A stretch of DNA of 64,000 nt from NCBI GenBank assembly GCA_903813345.2, contig CAIIXF020000008.1, positions 18,088,822 through 18,152,821 of the forward strand, given 5' to 3'. The position numbers and the translations under genes are program-made. Under the pieces are notes generated by a model that saw only the letters and a list, made by a program, of their open reading frames with translations, had not been told where the DNA came from and did no database searches. Positions 13,501 to 25,214 of this stretch are shown here, one piece after another. Origin of the DNA: Owenia fusiformis (lineage: Eukaryota; Annelida; Polychaeta; Sabellida; Oweniidae). Positions within the stretch are counted from its first letter, which is position 1; each line of letters opens with the position of its first letter.

Positions 13501-16500
13501 TTTTAAGATGATTGGCTACAACAAGGCCAAGAACATTGACAAAGTGGAAAATATAACCTTGTTATATCAAATACAATTAGACCTCAGGCATTTAAATAAA
13601 TTATTAATTGTAAAAAATACTCTCTCATTTAATAATATCACTGTTATCCAGATATTGCAAAATAATACAAAGATGAAAGTTTGCCGACAAAATGTCTCTA
13701 ATATCTAATGGAATGACCTCTATTGCTCTTTTCTAATAAAAGAATCATAATAGAACATGAAAAGAACACCCATATACAATTGATAATCCATAAGTAAGTA
13801 TGAAAAATATCTTATGTCAAAAATGGAGTCTCTCTGAGATGTCCAAAAAATGTTTTTGAGATAGAGCTTTACTGACTTTCAACGTTAAATAAACTCCTCT
13901 CCTGGGATGTGTAAATGTGATATTCTCTCGCATATTCACAAGAAAATACCCAAATTATGTTGTTTTATGGTTGTCTTTATGTTTTTGCTAACTTCAGTTA
14001 ATTCTTGTCGATGTGTTAATAAATGCAATGGCATCATGACCAAACTATGAAACCTTTTATGAGGGAAACACAGTTACTTAAAAGAAAGTAGGCTCATAGA
14101 GGGGCGTGTCTGGATAAATAACAAATACTAAGGCTGACTCTTGACTGACCCCTCGGTGCTTATGGTAACTCCCTGATTCCTAGGTACTTAGGGTGACTCC
14201 CTGACTCCTTGGTGCTTAGGGCAACTCCCTGACTCCTAGGTGCTTTAAAGGAGACTGCCTGACACCTAGGTGCTTAGGGTGATTCCCTGACTCCTAGGTG
14301 CTTTCAGGGAGACTCTCTGACACCTTGGTGCTTAGGGTGATTCCCTGACTCCTAGGTGCTTTAAGGGAGACTCCCTGACACCTAGGTGCTTTTAGGGAGA
14401 CCCCCTGACACCTAGGTGCTTAGGGTGACTCCCTGACTCCTAGGAGCTTAGAGTGACTCCTAGGTGCTTAGAGTGACTCCCTGACTCCCAGGTGCTTAAG
14501 GTGACTCCCTGACTCCTAGGTGCTTAAGGGGACTCCCTGACTCCTAGGTACTTAGGGTGACTCCCTGACTCCTAGGTGCTTAGAGTGACTCCCTGACTCA
14601 TAAGTGATTAGTGTGACTCCCTGACTCCTAGATGCTTAGGGTGACTCCCTGACTCCAAAGTGCTTAGTTTGATCCCCTGACTTCTAGGTGCTTAGGGTGA
14701 CTCGCTGACTCCCTGACTCCTAGGTGCTTAGAGTGACTCCCTGACTCCCAGGTGCTTTAGGTGACTCCCTGACTCCTAGGTGCTTAGGTTGACTCCCTGA
14801 CTCTTAAGTGCTTAGGGTGACTCCCGACTCCTAGGTGCTTAGGGTGACTCCCGGACTCTTAAGTGCTTAGGGTGACTCCCTGACTCCTAGGTGCTTAGGG
14901 TGACTCCCTGACTCCGAGGTGCTTAGGGTGTCTCCCTGACTCCCCGACTCCAAGGTTCTTAGGGCAACTCTTTGACTCCTAGTTGTCGAGTGTAGATTAA
15001 AGAATTCTAGAGACTTACCTGTTCTAGGCTGAGAGGTTCTAAATTTGGTTTCTCAGCAGGAGGTTTGAAGTCTGGACTAGGATCCCTGTAAGGAGAGCGA
15101 CTCTTGGATCTTTTATCTGGCCTGGAAAACAGAAGAAAAATATAATTATGGAATGTACAAACATTTGCAGTCATTTCACATAACATTGTTGATCAACAAG
15201 TTTTGCTCTTACATGATAAATTACAGGATTTTAAATTTCTAAAGGTCACTGGCGGAGCTTGGGGCCGATTATTGAACCTCTTTGGGCATTACTGGGCCTT
15301 ATCAGGCCTTTTTTTAATTTTAGGCTAAATTATCAAGAAAATTGGCCTTTAATTTTTAAAATTTGGGCCTAAAATTTTTTCCACGTCAGCACTGAATTTT
15401 TTTATCAGATTTTAAATTTGCCTCTTCCCTTTGTTGGTTTCCATATCCGCCCCTGTGAAGGTGATTAGTTTGGTATAACTTACTTACAACTTAATTGTAA
15501 AGGTCTGTTTGCCCATGACGTCAATATAAAAGCTTACATGGGACAGATGCAATTCAAGAGAGACACTAAGATTATTCAATGCCCTGACTGTATTGCTCCC
15601 TAAGGGATGGTGTCCAAAGATTTTACAGTTATGGAATAATAAAGTAAATTTTCTTGTTACAGGGGTTTCATTAGCAGCAGGCAACAGGCGATTTTTACCG
15701 TTTGTTTTCACAAAATCGCCTGTTGTTTTTAAGGATTTTTTAACTTTTCCATGTTAAATTTTTGATTCCCATTTATTTTGCCTGTTGTTTTCATTTATTT
15801 AGCCTGTTATTCTAGAGAAACCCCTGTGTTATATTGGAAATTGTTAAACCATTATGATTAAACAAGTATAATGAAATTAACTCAATTATGAACATTTGGA
15901 CATCATCACTAAATCCCTTAACCTCTTGACTACCCAGAGTGACGAGTTGTCTCATCACATTAGAAATTACTTTGAACCCCGACAACATAATCTGTTACAA
16001 AATTTTTCACTAAAATTGCTCTGGACAATTTTCATCCAATTTACAAAAAGAAACATCTCAAATATGTAAATTCACTAGGTTGAGCATTGCCTGGTGTATA
16101 CATGTATGTACTGTATGTAGTAAAATGTCAAAAGCTGGCAAAAATGAAAAATCGTCTGGTTTCAAACCAATTTTAGAGCCTGGGATTCAAGAGGTTAGTT
16201 AACTACTTATGTGAACATAAGATTCATGAATTTATAAGATTAATAACTTTCTTCATAAGTCACAATATTTCAAAAATAATCTTGCATATTTTTTGAAGTC
16301 ATGAAAAGCAATATTTTAATGTTCAAACTTTGCATAGGACCTTAAAGAACATGTACATTGTACTTACTCTGTTACCGCCATTGGCAGTTTCTTTTCTGAC
16401 GGAGGTGTAAGTTCCTGCGGTTGAGCAAAAGTTTTCTTTAAATGTGGCGGAGTGGATGGCGGAGTTCCCTCATAGATTGGCCTAGATTGTGCTGCCCCCT

Positions 16501-19500
16501 TTTGGACTTTTTCAAACAGAGGCTGACTAGATTTTTCTGGAAGTTCTTCTTCATCGAAAGGATTTGCAGAAACGCCAATCTTAGAATCATCTTTCGATTG
16601 TTTAGAGGATTTATCCTTTGATTTGAACTTCTCAAATGGATTACTACCCTTCATTAACACTGGCAATGTAGCGGACCTAGCTTTATTCTTTTTGGCGTCG
16701 ATTTTCGAAAAACGCCCTGCAGAGGACGCCGTATTTGATTGTGGGAGAGGGACGTCTTCATCTGAGTGGAGATCATTCTCTAAAGCTTTAAGTTTACTGG
16801 TGAGTTCGGACATCTTTGCAGCGTTGTCATCATCCTCGTCATCAAATTCATCCAGGTTGCCAATGTCTGACTGTTTCCCTATGCTCATAAGACTTGCCAC
16901 AGACTGCATGTCTTCATCACTGTTGGGAGACAAAGTAATATAATACAAGGCATTAACATGCAAAATGTCACCACCAGCTATTTGTTACAGATGCCGACTG
17001 CCAAATGTCAAAAACCAACCGCAAAAAAGATGGAGACTATAACATTATATCTGGTGGTAACATAACAAATTTTTAAACTAAAAATTATCTTTTTATAGGC
17101 ACTTCGAGAAATCATCACCTGCAACTAAAGTTGATTACTGCAAAAAATTATTTCAGGTATTATGTGGCAACAGTTTTTCAAGTAAATGTTTGCTTTAATT
17201 ACATGCCAAGAAGAAATTCAACATGCCTAGCTGTTAATCCAAATTTACATTTTACATGGCTTCAATCTCTACATTGGTTATGCCTCAGTCACATTTGATC
17301 TACTGCCCGTACAGGGGCCATACCTATCCAAAATCGAGATAAATATGCAGCATAAAATGTAGGGATAAGCAGTACCATGTAAATTTTCTTTATCGATTTT
17401 GTGAAGTTAAGGCTGCCAATAAAGAGCAAATGTGACTGAATACATCACTTAATACATGGAATACAGAATCTTACGTTGCTTTTCCCTCCTTGATGAACAT
17501 GCAATGTAGTGTAAGCTCAAGTGTTGCGGACACAACTTTCTTTGACGTGGGTTTCAGGTTTATCTTTACAGGATGCTGAGTTGGAATGGCACTTGCAAAG
17601 TCTTTCATGTTAATTGACTTACTGGCAATTACTTTTCTACGTCCTTGTTTGTTTTGCTGGAATATATGAAGAAACAAATATAATTTTTTTGTGATCATAT
17701 TTATTTCTAAATTGCAATAAAAATGCAAATGCTTGCCAGTTGCCAATATTAGAATTTTGGACTAACCTGAGAAACGTTAATAAGATTCTCATGCATCCTA
17801 TGTATAGTAAAATCTGTCTTATCTGAATGCCATTGGGACCAGCCAAGTGTTCAGACTAGCAATTCACAATACAAGTTTTTAAATACGTAAGTCAATGGGA
17901 GATCGATGAGCAAATTTGGAACAGAGAAAAATTATTCAGATTGAAAGATTTTGTATAAGATAGGTGTTCAGATATACAGGTTTCACTGTATAACAATACA
18001 TATGTTCATATTGTACTATCATGAGCTTGTGAATTCTACTTTTTGATTCTATTTTACAATCTCATACTTTTTCCAAATGATAAAGAACAGCAATTCACAT
18101 TGAAAAGTTTATGGAAATATATACTAAAGTGCCAAAAGATAGAGACAACTTAAGGGCATGTCTTTGAAAATTTATAATTTTTATTGCTTAAAGCCCTCTT
18201 TGTCATCGTTTTCCTTAAATTCATAAATTTGGTCTTAGTTTCATAAAAATCCTATGATTTGAAATGTAAGTTAGTTGACATCAACTTCAAATGCCAACCA
18301 CTGAACACCATCCACAAAAAAGTTGGCGGGTGTAACCATATGTCACAACTTGTGGCGGTGACATAAAAATGTCAGCAAATAAGATTTATCATTTAATTTG
18401 GAAGTATGTTTTTAAATGTAACCCTTACATCTTCAATGACAAATGTCCATTCTTTGTCTTCATATTCTTCCTCTCGGGGATCTCGAAACAGTGTGACAGT
18501 TATTTCAACATTCTCTGGTACTGGCCACATCACTGTACCCTTGTAGGGGTTGGTTATAGTAGGCTCCCATGAGTGGGCCTGGAAGATAAATAAAGATAAA
18601 TCGTCATGTTTCAGTTACCTTGATTCAAATTCTTATGCAATTTTGAGAATTTATTAAATATTAGAAAATGCACATTTTTCATCAGTTTTGAACATTTAAA
18701 TTGAAATAGATGAAATAAGAATTTTACATTCATTTCAGAAATGGGGGAATCTAAAAATGTAAAATCGTTGTAACAAAACATACTACATGTATTGATTATT
18801 ATGTAACACAGTGAATCGTGGTGTTGTAGTATTTAGAGTATTTGGGGTATTTCTGGCTAAAGAGCTTTGATATAATCAGCTCAATGGCTTATATGTGTCA
18901 ATTACATTTACAAATAAAAATGCATTCATAAAATACATAACCCATGCGATCATAATTTTGAAAATGAGTCGGTTGATGCACCTAATTCTAAAGTCATGAG
19001 AAATATCCAGACATGTAATCATAAATACCAATTAAACATCCACCAGACATGAATTTGTGACGCGGAACTTGACTTGGCTCTTTACGTAAACTCAAGAGCA
19101 TTATTTGGCATCTGTCAAAATAAGTTAACAAAACGAGTCAACTTAAAATTTAACACAAAATCTTAGCTTCAAATGGGTCTGAGTTCTGATTTGTAAATGA
19201 AGAGTATAAAACAAATCACTATAAACCATTCACAATTTTGAATTCTTACATCAGTTGCCTTTCTCCTGCTCCTCCTAGTCCATACCACAATCAACTTGTT
19301 AGGTTGCCTGAAAATATAGAAAAATATCAATCATCATGTTGAAATCATGTATTCTGGTTGGACAATGTTTGGCAATGTGATAAAAAAGGTTTCACACATA
19401 TTATTCAAGTAGCACATCCAAGCATTTTATCATAGGCTGGAATGTTGGCTTTGTTTCATTAAGACAAATTCATTCATTTATACATTTTAGGTGGTTTCCC

Positions 19501-22500
19501 CATTAGCCATTGTGCTGACAGTGTACTACTAAATATAAAGCAATGGTATCCATATACACTTAAACAAACAAGTGAAACATCAACACATTTTTTAAGTCTA
19601 ATTGAATTATTTTGTAAATACGAATATATTCTCCGACTGTTATATGACTCTCAAAATCCAGATTTATATATCTTGTGATAAACCCTTGAGCTTGCCTTTG
19701 AAAGGTAATAAAATATCTTAATTAAAAGTATAACTACCTACATTTATGGTCATCTAATGTAGAAAGCCGATACCCGAACTCAGAAAATCACATTTAATAC
19801 TGTATATTGTATTGAATATAAAATGTGATCAAACTAAGTTAATATTGTTTTAGTCTGAAACGATTATCAGGATAATGACCCTGCTCTATTAAGATAAGAT
19901 TCAAATACTATTACAAGTAATATAAAGAAAACATTTAGACAATTTAGAATTTATCCCAAACCATAATTTCTCACAATCTGATTTTGGAATTATAGAGATC
20001 CGGACAAATAAACTGAAATCTGATTACGATATATATGGACGCTTCAAACAACAAATACACTTCCACAAATTCTAATACAAGATAATAATCAACTTTACAG
20101 GACTTATTAAAATAGTTTTAATTTCATCTTGAAATCAGAGTCAAAATCAATATTTTTTCAACTGATTCAGATACAGTTCTGCGTTTGAATTCTATTTTCG
20201 CATTTGAATTCTGTGAAAATTTAAAATTGTCACACTGATAGTTTACATAGGAACAAAGAGAAAATGGGATATTCTTTATACGTTGGGATAATCATTGATG
20301 AACCTTACTGATCTGAACTGATCTATCCTATCTAACAGAATCTGAAATCTTAACAACAAAGACTACATATAGTATGATAGCAGTTATATGGGCTAGTTGG
20401 AGGGGGATATTGCATAGGGCATAGTACATAAACAGCGGAAAAGTCTTAATTCATGATCAGTAGTATGAATTAACTTCATCTTTTCTGAGCTCAGTATAAT
20501 GTAGGATATAGCGCAAATATTTTTTAATAATGGTTGCAGACACAAAATAACTTTTTAATAAAAAATTGTAATTATGGTAAATGCATCTTAATCTAAAAAT
20601 TTCCAAATTCCCATGACATATATTTTCAAGTACATATTACCAAAAACAGACCCAATTAAGCCAAAACAGTCAAAATTTATTATCCGATTAAAAAAGTTAG
20701 AAATGAACACAAACTTACACAATCAACAATTAAAGCGGATTAGAAATTGATAAATTCATGATCAGCTTTAGAAAAGAAGATTTATGTTACATCAGCGGGG
20801 GTAAATAAATAAGACGCTGAAACTTTAAGAAGATGAAAAGATCATGGATTTCATCTTCTTTAGCTCTTTGTAATGCTCAAGTTAATCTTGTACAATCCGA
20901 AAAATATGGACACTATAATAAATCACTCACAATTGCAATCAACTTTACCTGTCTGTCAAATAAATGTGCAACGAAAGGGAAACTTTCCAACAGCCAATAG
21001 AATCCATTGTTACATTTGGATATAATCAGTGTCCCCCATTGATTCTCACGTTAAATCCCAACAAGCTTGATTAACTCAGAAATGGAGATAATTTTTTACT
21101 AGATTCCTGTGGTTTACCTACATGCTATACCATCTTAATTACATGTATCACTAGCTATGAAAAAATTGTTGAATTCAGAACACATTGGGGCAACCAAAAC
21201 ACAGTGGCCATAATCCAGTTTTATAGATTATTTTGTATTAAATAAATCAATGATTTAAAAAATAAAAACTCTGGTTAAGCTTTGAAATAAGCAGCTTAGG
21301 ACTGAATACACCTTTTTGAGATCTGTCATTCAAAATGATTGACATGCAGTAATTATATAAGTGAATACCATTCTCAGGCCAGGCTGGAAATACATATTTA
21401 ACCACTTGCCATATTACATTTTGACTTTCACAAATATTCTGTTTCACACAGAATGCCACCAGGGAACACAACTTATATTGAAAAAGATCCTCCAAAAAAA
21501 ATATTCACCAAGTCATCCCTTACCTGTTTTAAAATTGTACTCTCCATATTTTATTCTTAGACTTTGAAAATATTTTTCAATTGATTTCAATGTCTAATCA
21601 TTATAAATAATAAAAATTTCATAAAAATATATACATACGGGTATGTGGTTATATATATTATATGTAAAAGGAACACAACTACGATCATTCAGTATCATGT
21701 TGTATATAAGGCCTATTTCCTTGTCAGGAATTGAATATAGATTTTATACTTTGGTCAATATGATATTTCCAGAGGATCGAAAGGGTATGAGGGAAATTGG
21801 TCATATTGGTCCTCAGTATAGATCCCATATTCAATCTGTTTCCAAATGGTCCTTTTTCCATATAGCTTTGAATAAGATTTTAGGAGATCTGCATTTTTAA
21901 CCATTTTAGACTAAACTTTTACTTCTATTTGATGGCATATTTGAATTCTGCATGTAATTTTCTTTCAAAACAACTTTAAGTTACATCGTTATTTACCTTT
22001 ATTCACATTCTAATGATTTTCTAGTTGTCTTAAAAAGGTCGGGCTAAATCCCCATTGACATAATGCTGAAAAACCTTTAACAGTTCATTTACTCTTACAA
22101 GGATCACAATTTTAATGTGAAATCACAATTCACATGTCAATAAGATCATATAGTCACATTCCATTGATGTTTTTAGTTGATCCAAATGGGAATTAAGTGA
22201 CTCTGGCAATACAGTTACATGTATTCTAGCCCTACCTTAGCCCTACCAATACCCATGGTGGCATCTATTTTCCATTTATATGGAAAAACTGTCAATTACA
22301 CACAGTAGATTGAAAAGTTACAGATAATTGGCCAATTTCATCAAAACATCTGCAATCCAATTACACATTCAGTAGGGCTAAGAAATTGAAATAAAACCCA
22401 TATTCAATATTCCAAACACAGGAAAAAGTCTTTTATATAATATACTTTGGTTGAACTGAGGGAGCAATCATATTTTTGGAATGAAATAATATATTTCTTA

Positions 22501-22746
22501 GATTTGGGGGAACAACTGGGGAAATGTTTAGTGAGTTAAATAATGTGGCTTTTGTTTTTATATCATAGAACTGCATTATTGATATTTATTTTCTATATGT
22601 TTATTCTGGCTTTTGCTCTTTGTTGCTTCATAATAAAGTCTTTACCATTTCTTAGTAGCCTCAACCATCAGTTCTTGGTAGGACGCTGTGAACTGGAACT
22701 TTGTCGCACGTTTGCCGACCCTCTGTAGTCGCTTCCACACTCCCAT
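4376..22746 (-). CDS. EHBP1: EH domain-binding protein 1 (EHBP1) orthologue, whole coding region
   Basis: I assembled ten coding exons from splice sites and phase (high to low): 22746-22646, 19307-19250, 18578-18429, 17656-17475, 16919-16368, 15121-15019, 8461-8289, 6586-6538, 6123-5393, 4526-4376. Every junction has GT/AG and the sum is 2,250 nt, 749 aa plus stop. Domains: N-terminal C2-type (NT-C2, about aa 8-160), an acidic/serine-rich linker with NPF motifs at aa 257 and 283, a calponin-homology domain (about 395-495) and a third NPF at aa 665. In known EHBP1 proteins NPF motifs bind EHD-family EH domains, the CH domain contacts actin and the C2 domain membrane lipid, linking endocytic recycling to actin. 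Exon order and residues such as [11 protein letters not shown] and [21 protein letters not shown] match the vertebrate protein. The C-terminal Rab-binding bMERB domain is not seen. A possible 5' UTR begins at an acceptor near 22,783; the promoter was not located. Confidence 0.9.
5393..6123 (-). CDS. EHBP1: EHBP1 coding exon 9 (CH domain end, acidic and Ser-rich region, third NPF)
   Basis: Opens [20 protein letters not shown] and [14 protein letters not shown], the C-terminal helices of the EHBP1 CH domain. Then follow about 170 residues of acidic ([11 protein letters not shown]) and Ser/Lys-rich sequence with a third NPF (NPFDSDDE). It ends at a GTGAGA donor. Open frames on the opposite strand here are shadows of this exon. 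Confidence 0.92.
6538..6586 (-). CDS. EHBP1: EHBP1 coding exon 8 (CH domain, 49-bp microexon)
   Basis: Supplies [16 protein letters not shown] between the two halves of the CH domain, matching the spacing of the vertebrate protein. Flanked by a GCAG acceptor and GTAAGA donor. It completes the Ile codon from exon 7 and leaves phase 0 for exon 9. Confidence 0.88.
7336..7946. mobile_element. MITE with about 220-bp inverted repeats in EHBP1 intron
   Basis: The left end AAAGGAATATTCCTT and right end AAGAATATTCCTTT are inverse. Both arms carry the same blocks in opposite order: ATATGGTAGCTATAA, a GATCA block, GATGGCAGCT and AGTGATGTCATC. The loop is roughly 160 bp and contains no coding sequence. 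It sits in the intron between the two exons of the CH domain. Confidence 0.75.
8289..8461 (-). CDS. EHBP1: EHBP1 coding exon 7 (calponin-homology domain, first half)
   Basis: Encodes [14 protein letters not shown] and the CH signature [20 protein letters not shown]. It ends with two bases of an Ile codon finished by the next exon. Donor GTAAGTAC, acceptor CCAG. The CH domain of this family is a single, type-2-like actin-associated module. Confidence 0.92.
11275..12245. repeat. 19-bp minisatellite, roughly 50 units
   Basis: Nearly uninterrupted repetition of GATATGAGGATAAGTTATA and one-base variants (GATACGAGG, AAGTAATAG, ACTTATAG) over about 970 bp. Variant units recur in blocks (for example two tracts ordered ACTTATAG then GATACGAGG twice), which points to duplication of multi-unit segments. 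Intronic, non-coding. Confidence 0.97.
13231..13406 (+). repeat. Dispersed 200-bp repeat, family R1
   Basis: CAGGCCCGAACCAGG at the left, ATCATGCAGTTTTTCACCAT inside and GGCGACAGGCCTG at the right, as in the other copies. Confidence 0.75.
14130..14985. repeat. 28-bp minisatellite, roughly 30 units
   Basis: Tandem units built around GGGTGACTCCCTGACTCC plus TAGGTGCTTA with single-base and small length variation. Lies in the same EHBP1 intron as the 19-bp array, ending about 30 bp before the donor of coding exon 6. It is C/T-rich on this strand, hence G/A-rich in the transcript. Confidence 0.96.
15019..15121 (-). CDS. EHBP1: EHBP1 coding exon 6 (linker before CH domain)
   Basis: Splicing with exon 5 in phase 2 gives [18 protein letters not shown] and ends LEPLSLEQ. 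The serine/arginine/proline-rich segment is not conserved enough to identify alone. It is called from flanking GTAAGTC donor and CCAG acceptor and exact phase compatibility with both neighbours. Confidence 0.78.
15249..15462. repeat. Inverted-end repeat related to 3,690 copy
   Basis: Ends are CACTGGCGGAGCTTGGGGCC and TATCCGCCCCTGTG, imperfect inverses. The interior carries GGCCTTAT and GGGCCT words interspersed with A/T runs. Intronic in EHBP1. Confidence 0.45.
15664..15828. repeat. Short inverted-repeat element
   Basis: TACAGGGGTTTC at the left is mirrored by GAAACCCCTGTG at the right. The interior repeats CAGGCGATTTTT, CGCCTGTTG and CCTGTT, consistent with a small foldback element about 165 bp long inside an EHBP1 intron. 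Confidence 0.55.
16368..16919 (-). CDS. EHBP1: EHBP1 coding exon 5 (linker with two NPF motifs)
   Basis: A 552-bp exon that opens [20 protein letters not shown], directly after the NT-C2 domain as in vertebrate EHBP1, then a run of acidic residues. Two NPF tripeptides (NPFEKF, NPFDEEE) are candidate EH-domain ligands. The rest is low-complexity Ser/Lys/Pro sequence with TPP repeats, probably disordered. Donor GTAAGTA lies below 16,368. Confidence 0.9.
16955..17062 (+). repeat. Dispersed repeat, family R2 (GTCACCACC type)
   Basis: Contains ATGTCACCACCAGC, TTTGTTACAGATGCC, a CAAATG block and TGGAGACTATAACA. Related blocks occur at 11,115-11,245, 18,283-18,362, 36,600-36,840, 37,300-37,420 (reverse), 44,240-44,490 and 44,960-45,075 (reverse). 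Confidence 0.6.
17475..17656 (-). CDS. EHBP1: EHBP1 coding exon 4 (end of NT-C2 domain)
   Basis: Reads from [20 protein letters not shown] to [11 protein letters not shown] plus two bases of the next codon, closing the NT-C2 domain. Acceptor CCAG above 17,656 and donor GTAAGATTC below 17,475. Confidence 0.9.
18429..18578 (-). CDS. EHBP1: EHBP1 coding exon 3 (NT-C2 domain core)
   Basis: Exactly 50 codons, from [20 protein letters not shown] to [10 protein letters not shown], aligning without gaps to the core of the vertebrate EHBP1 NT-C2 domain. CCAG acceptor above 18,578, GTAAGGG donor below 18,429. Phase 0 in and out. Confidence 0.9.
19250..19307 (-). CDS. EHBP1: EHBP1 coding exon 2 (NT-C2 domain)
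   Basis: A 58-bp exon that completes the split Trp and reads [19 protein letters not shown], the second conserved strand block of the NT-C2 domain. Acceptor CAG is at 19,308-19,310 and donor GTAAGA directly below 19,250. Too short to appear as an open reading frame of its own. Confidence 0.87.
19308..22645. other. EHBP1 intron 1, no gene seen
   Basis: Unique AT-rich sequence of 3.3 kb. Small open frames are isolated and without domain or splice signals. No tandem repeat is evident. Confidence 0.65.
22646..22746 (-). CDS. EHBP1: EHBP1 first coding exon
   Basis: Encodes [19 protein letters not shown] and onward to the split codon of a Trp, matching the conserved EHBP1 N-terminus. The ATG at 22,744-22,746 is preceded by an in-frame TAA 15 nt upstream, and an AG acceptor at about 22,784 suggests that the exon opens with 5' UTR spliced to an unseen upstream exon. 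The donor GTAAAG lies at 22,640-22,645. Phase 2 out. Confidence 0.88.
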
Positions 22747-22827
22747 AATGCACCTCTTTTACTGGATCCCTCAGCACATTTGACCTGAAATTTAATGAAA
22801 GATTATGATTTGTGACTGCACATATGC

Positions 22828-22998
22828 AGGGGCATAGCCAGCTTTCAGTCAGGGGGGTGCGATTTTGGCATAAACAAGAGATAGAAGATACAAATAAAAA
22901 TATTCTAAAGCACTTTTCTTCTTCTATCTCATGATTTTATTTTAATTGGTTATGGGGGGGGGGGGGCGATCGCACCAATTGCACCCCCTGGCTACACC
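22828..22998. repeat. Inverted-end G-tract element
   Basis: GGGGCATAGCCAGCTTTCAG plus a G run at the left is mirrored by a C run followed by CTGGCTACACCTAG at the right. A related copy is at 26,415-26,592 (GGGGCATAGCCAG versus CAGCTATGCCC). Non-coding. Confidence 0.6.
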
Positions 22999-23512
22999 TA
23001 GTCACCTATGCATATCCACCTTATCAATCATTATTGTGGAGGAAAAAAACCTCCGAGGTGAGTTATTTTATCACATAATTAGTAAAACATTTTTTTTACA
23101 ACTGATGGTACATTGTATAAAGTTATTATCAGATTCCACAATATTTTTCTAAAATATGAAGGTATATTTGAACACAGCTGCCCTCTATTTTAGTTCAGCA
23201 AAGAATCCCCTTGTTTTCAAAAGAGAAGAAAAATGTCGCCATCTAAAATGATTTTGAAAAATGATTCACAATGATAATATAATTGATTGGCTCATCCTAA
23301 TATTTGATCCACCTATTCAATTGTCTTCTTATGAATGGGAAAGGGTTTTCATTTCCCAATTTTTAAATTCTCAGACATGGCAATAGGGATGTTAGTGTTT
23401 TTCACATTCAACAGATAAAAAATAAGGCTTTAAAAATAGGGCTTTGGTAATAAACTGTGATTCTGCTGCCCTCCATCTTATCTAATATGGCTGTTTTACT
23501 GATCACAGTGTA

Positions 23513-23750
23513 ACTACAGGCCTGTCAACTGTCTCGCAATTTGCGTATTTGTCAAGCATTTGCTGAAGAAATTAAAGTCACTCAAGTTTTTGAAAATACA
23601 CATTTTTTCTGATTATTGTCAAGCAAAAATATTTCTGGAGTAGTACATCAAAAAACCGAACACCAAAACATAAAAAATGACGGAAAATGAACAGAGTTTG
23701 TTTGGAATTTTCACCTGAATTGCGTATGTATATATGACAGGCCTGTAACC
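23513..23750. repeat. Short element with inverted ACAGGCCTGT ends
   Basis: CTACAGGCCTGTCAACTG at the left and TATGACAGGCCTGTAAC at the right are inverse. GCAATTTGCGTATTTG and TGAATTGCGTATG repeat the theme one step inside. About 240 bp, AT-rich interior without coding potential. Confidence 0.55.
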
Positions 23751-24402
23751 ATTGCTTATCTACATGGTGTCCCGAAAGTATGGACCCCCCCTAAGCAGAC
23801 ATATACCAGTGTCGTCACAGTATGTGTCATATATCATTTTAAAGCTTATCCACAGTTACATTCATTCGCCAAGTATCATGGTTCAACTCTCAAATGTGAA
23901 AAAATTACAGGCATTTTAAAATTTAGTGTTTGGTCAAAATTCAGTTCAATTTTACACCAAATCAATAGTCAATGTGTTCTCCCGGACCATAGTAAAAGCA
24001 GCAATTTTTTTCTGGTCGGAGGGATATTGAGTTGGAAAAAGAGAACGGTGAGGGTAGAAACTCTAAGGAAACTCTTCTAAAGTCCCTTAACAGGTTTTAA
24101 GAGGGTTATAAAATTCCACACCCCTATTTAAAGGGTTTTTAACCTTTAGCGTGCTGCCGGCGAACGCGTCCGCCGAGACTAAAATGTCTCTCACAACTGC
24201 CGGCGGACCCGTACGCCCAATTTCAAACTTTTAAAAACTTTACTTTTTCGCGCCATTCGTATTGTCCAACTAGATTGCCCGATTTATTCAGTGCCTAACA
24301 TGACTTCCTGTTGACCTAAAAATGGCGATATTTCGAAAAATAATTCTCAATTCAACAATTTAAACAGTGTTTTAGTCGTTTTAAGTGAACAAATCGTACA
24401 AA

Positions 24403-24501
24403 ATGGCGGACAAATACGATCACAACGAAAATGTGGAGGAAATGGACTACGATTTTGAGCTCTTTAGGCTCTTGGAAGCCGATAATGGTCATCGAAAATA
24501 G
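24403..24501 (+). pseudogene. Acidic 32-codon start of a possible piggyBac transposase
   Basis: MADKYDHNENVEEMDYDFEL then FRLLEADNGHRK and a stop. An acidic N-terminus just inside the left end is typical of piggyBac transposases, but nothing diagnostic of the DDD core follows. It is placed by its position inside TTAA-flanked ends, not by family similarity. Treat as a broken remnant. Confidence 0.4.
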
Positions 24502-24894
24502 AAACTAGAATATTTTCTGAATTGAAAAATTAAACATTCGATCGCTGCAAATTCAGATTTGAATTCTGACCAGACGAAGGGGCGGAGCGGCGGATTTCGA
24601 AGGAGTATTCATGGTACAGGGTGACCGGAAAAAAAGGAGACCATTGAAGTAATCAATTTCTCCTAAACTAGACAAGTGACATCAATGAAATGTTGCATAC
24701 ACTGGAACAGTTATATGGAAATTTGTTACTGAAGGTTTCAATACAAGCATTCAACTGGTTCAGGAGCTATGATCATTTACATAACATGCTCCAAATAGGC
24801 ACAATTGAGACCAACGCAGAGTTGGATTCATATGGCAAACTACCCTTACATGTTCTGCCCTCTATGGCATTATTATGGCATTACATATAGCAGT

Positions 24895-25020
24895 AATTGC
24901 CTTCTTTAGGTCAACAATAGTCTGAGGATTGTTTTGGTATAGATTATCTTTCAAATATCCATACAAAAAGAAATCAGCAGGATTCAAGTCTAGGCTGTAT
25001 GGCAATGAAGGGTTATCTGA
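24895..25020 (-). pseudogene. Mariner transposase C-terminal fragment, left arm
   Basis: Minus-strand translation gives SLDLNPADFFLYGYLKDNLY then QNNPQTIVDLKKAI. The D-L-N-P-x-D-F-F motif contains the third catalytic Asp of the DD-D mariner triad and is followed by the usual YLKDxVYQNNP helix. The first two catalytic Asp residues are absent from the element. Confidence 0.8.
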
Positions 25021-25214
25021 CATGTGGTTCATCATCCTGTTGCCAAAGTGCTGATTTACCCAATCTTAAGAGTCTCTTTAGGTATTGGGCATAGTGCCAT
25101 GTTACTAAAACCACTATATGGCACAATTAAATCCCATATGGAAACCAAGGGCTGCCCAAAACCTCCTTAGGATGATACTGTAACTGAGTGGGACCACTGA
25201 GTCAGAAGCCATAG

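Larger units (their letters stand above)
8462..15018. other. Largest EHBP1 intron, 6.6 kb
   Basis: No exon-like frame with splice sites was found. It holds one member of a GTCACCACC-type repeat family (about 11,115-11,245), the 19-bp minisatellite, an R1 copy at 13,231 and the 28-bp minisatellite. The rest is unique AT-rich sequence. Confidence 0.7.
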
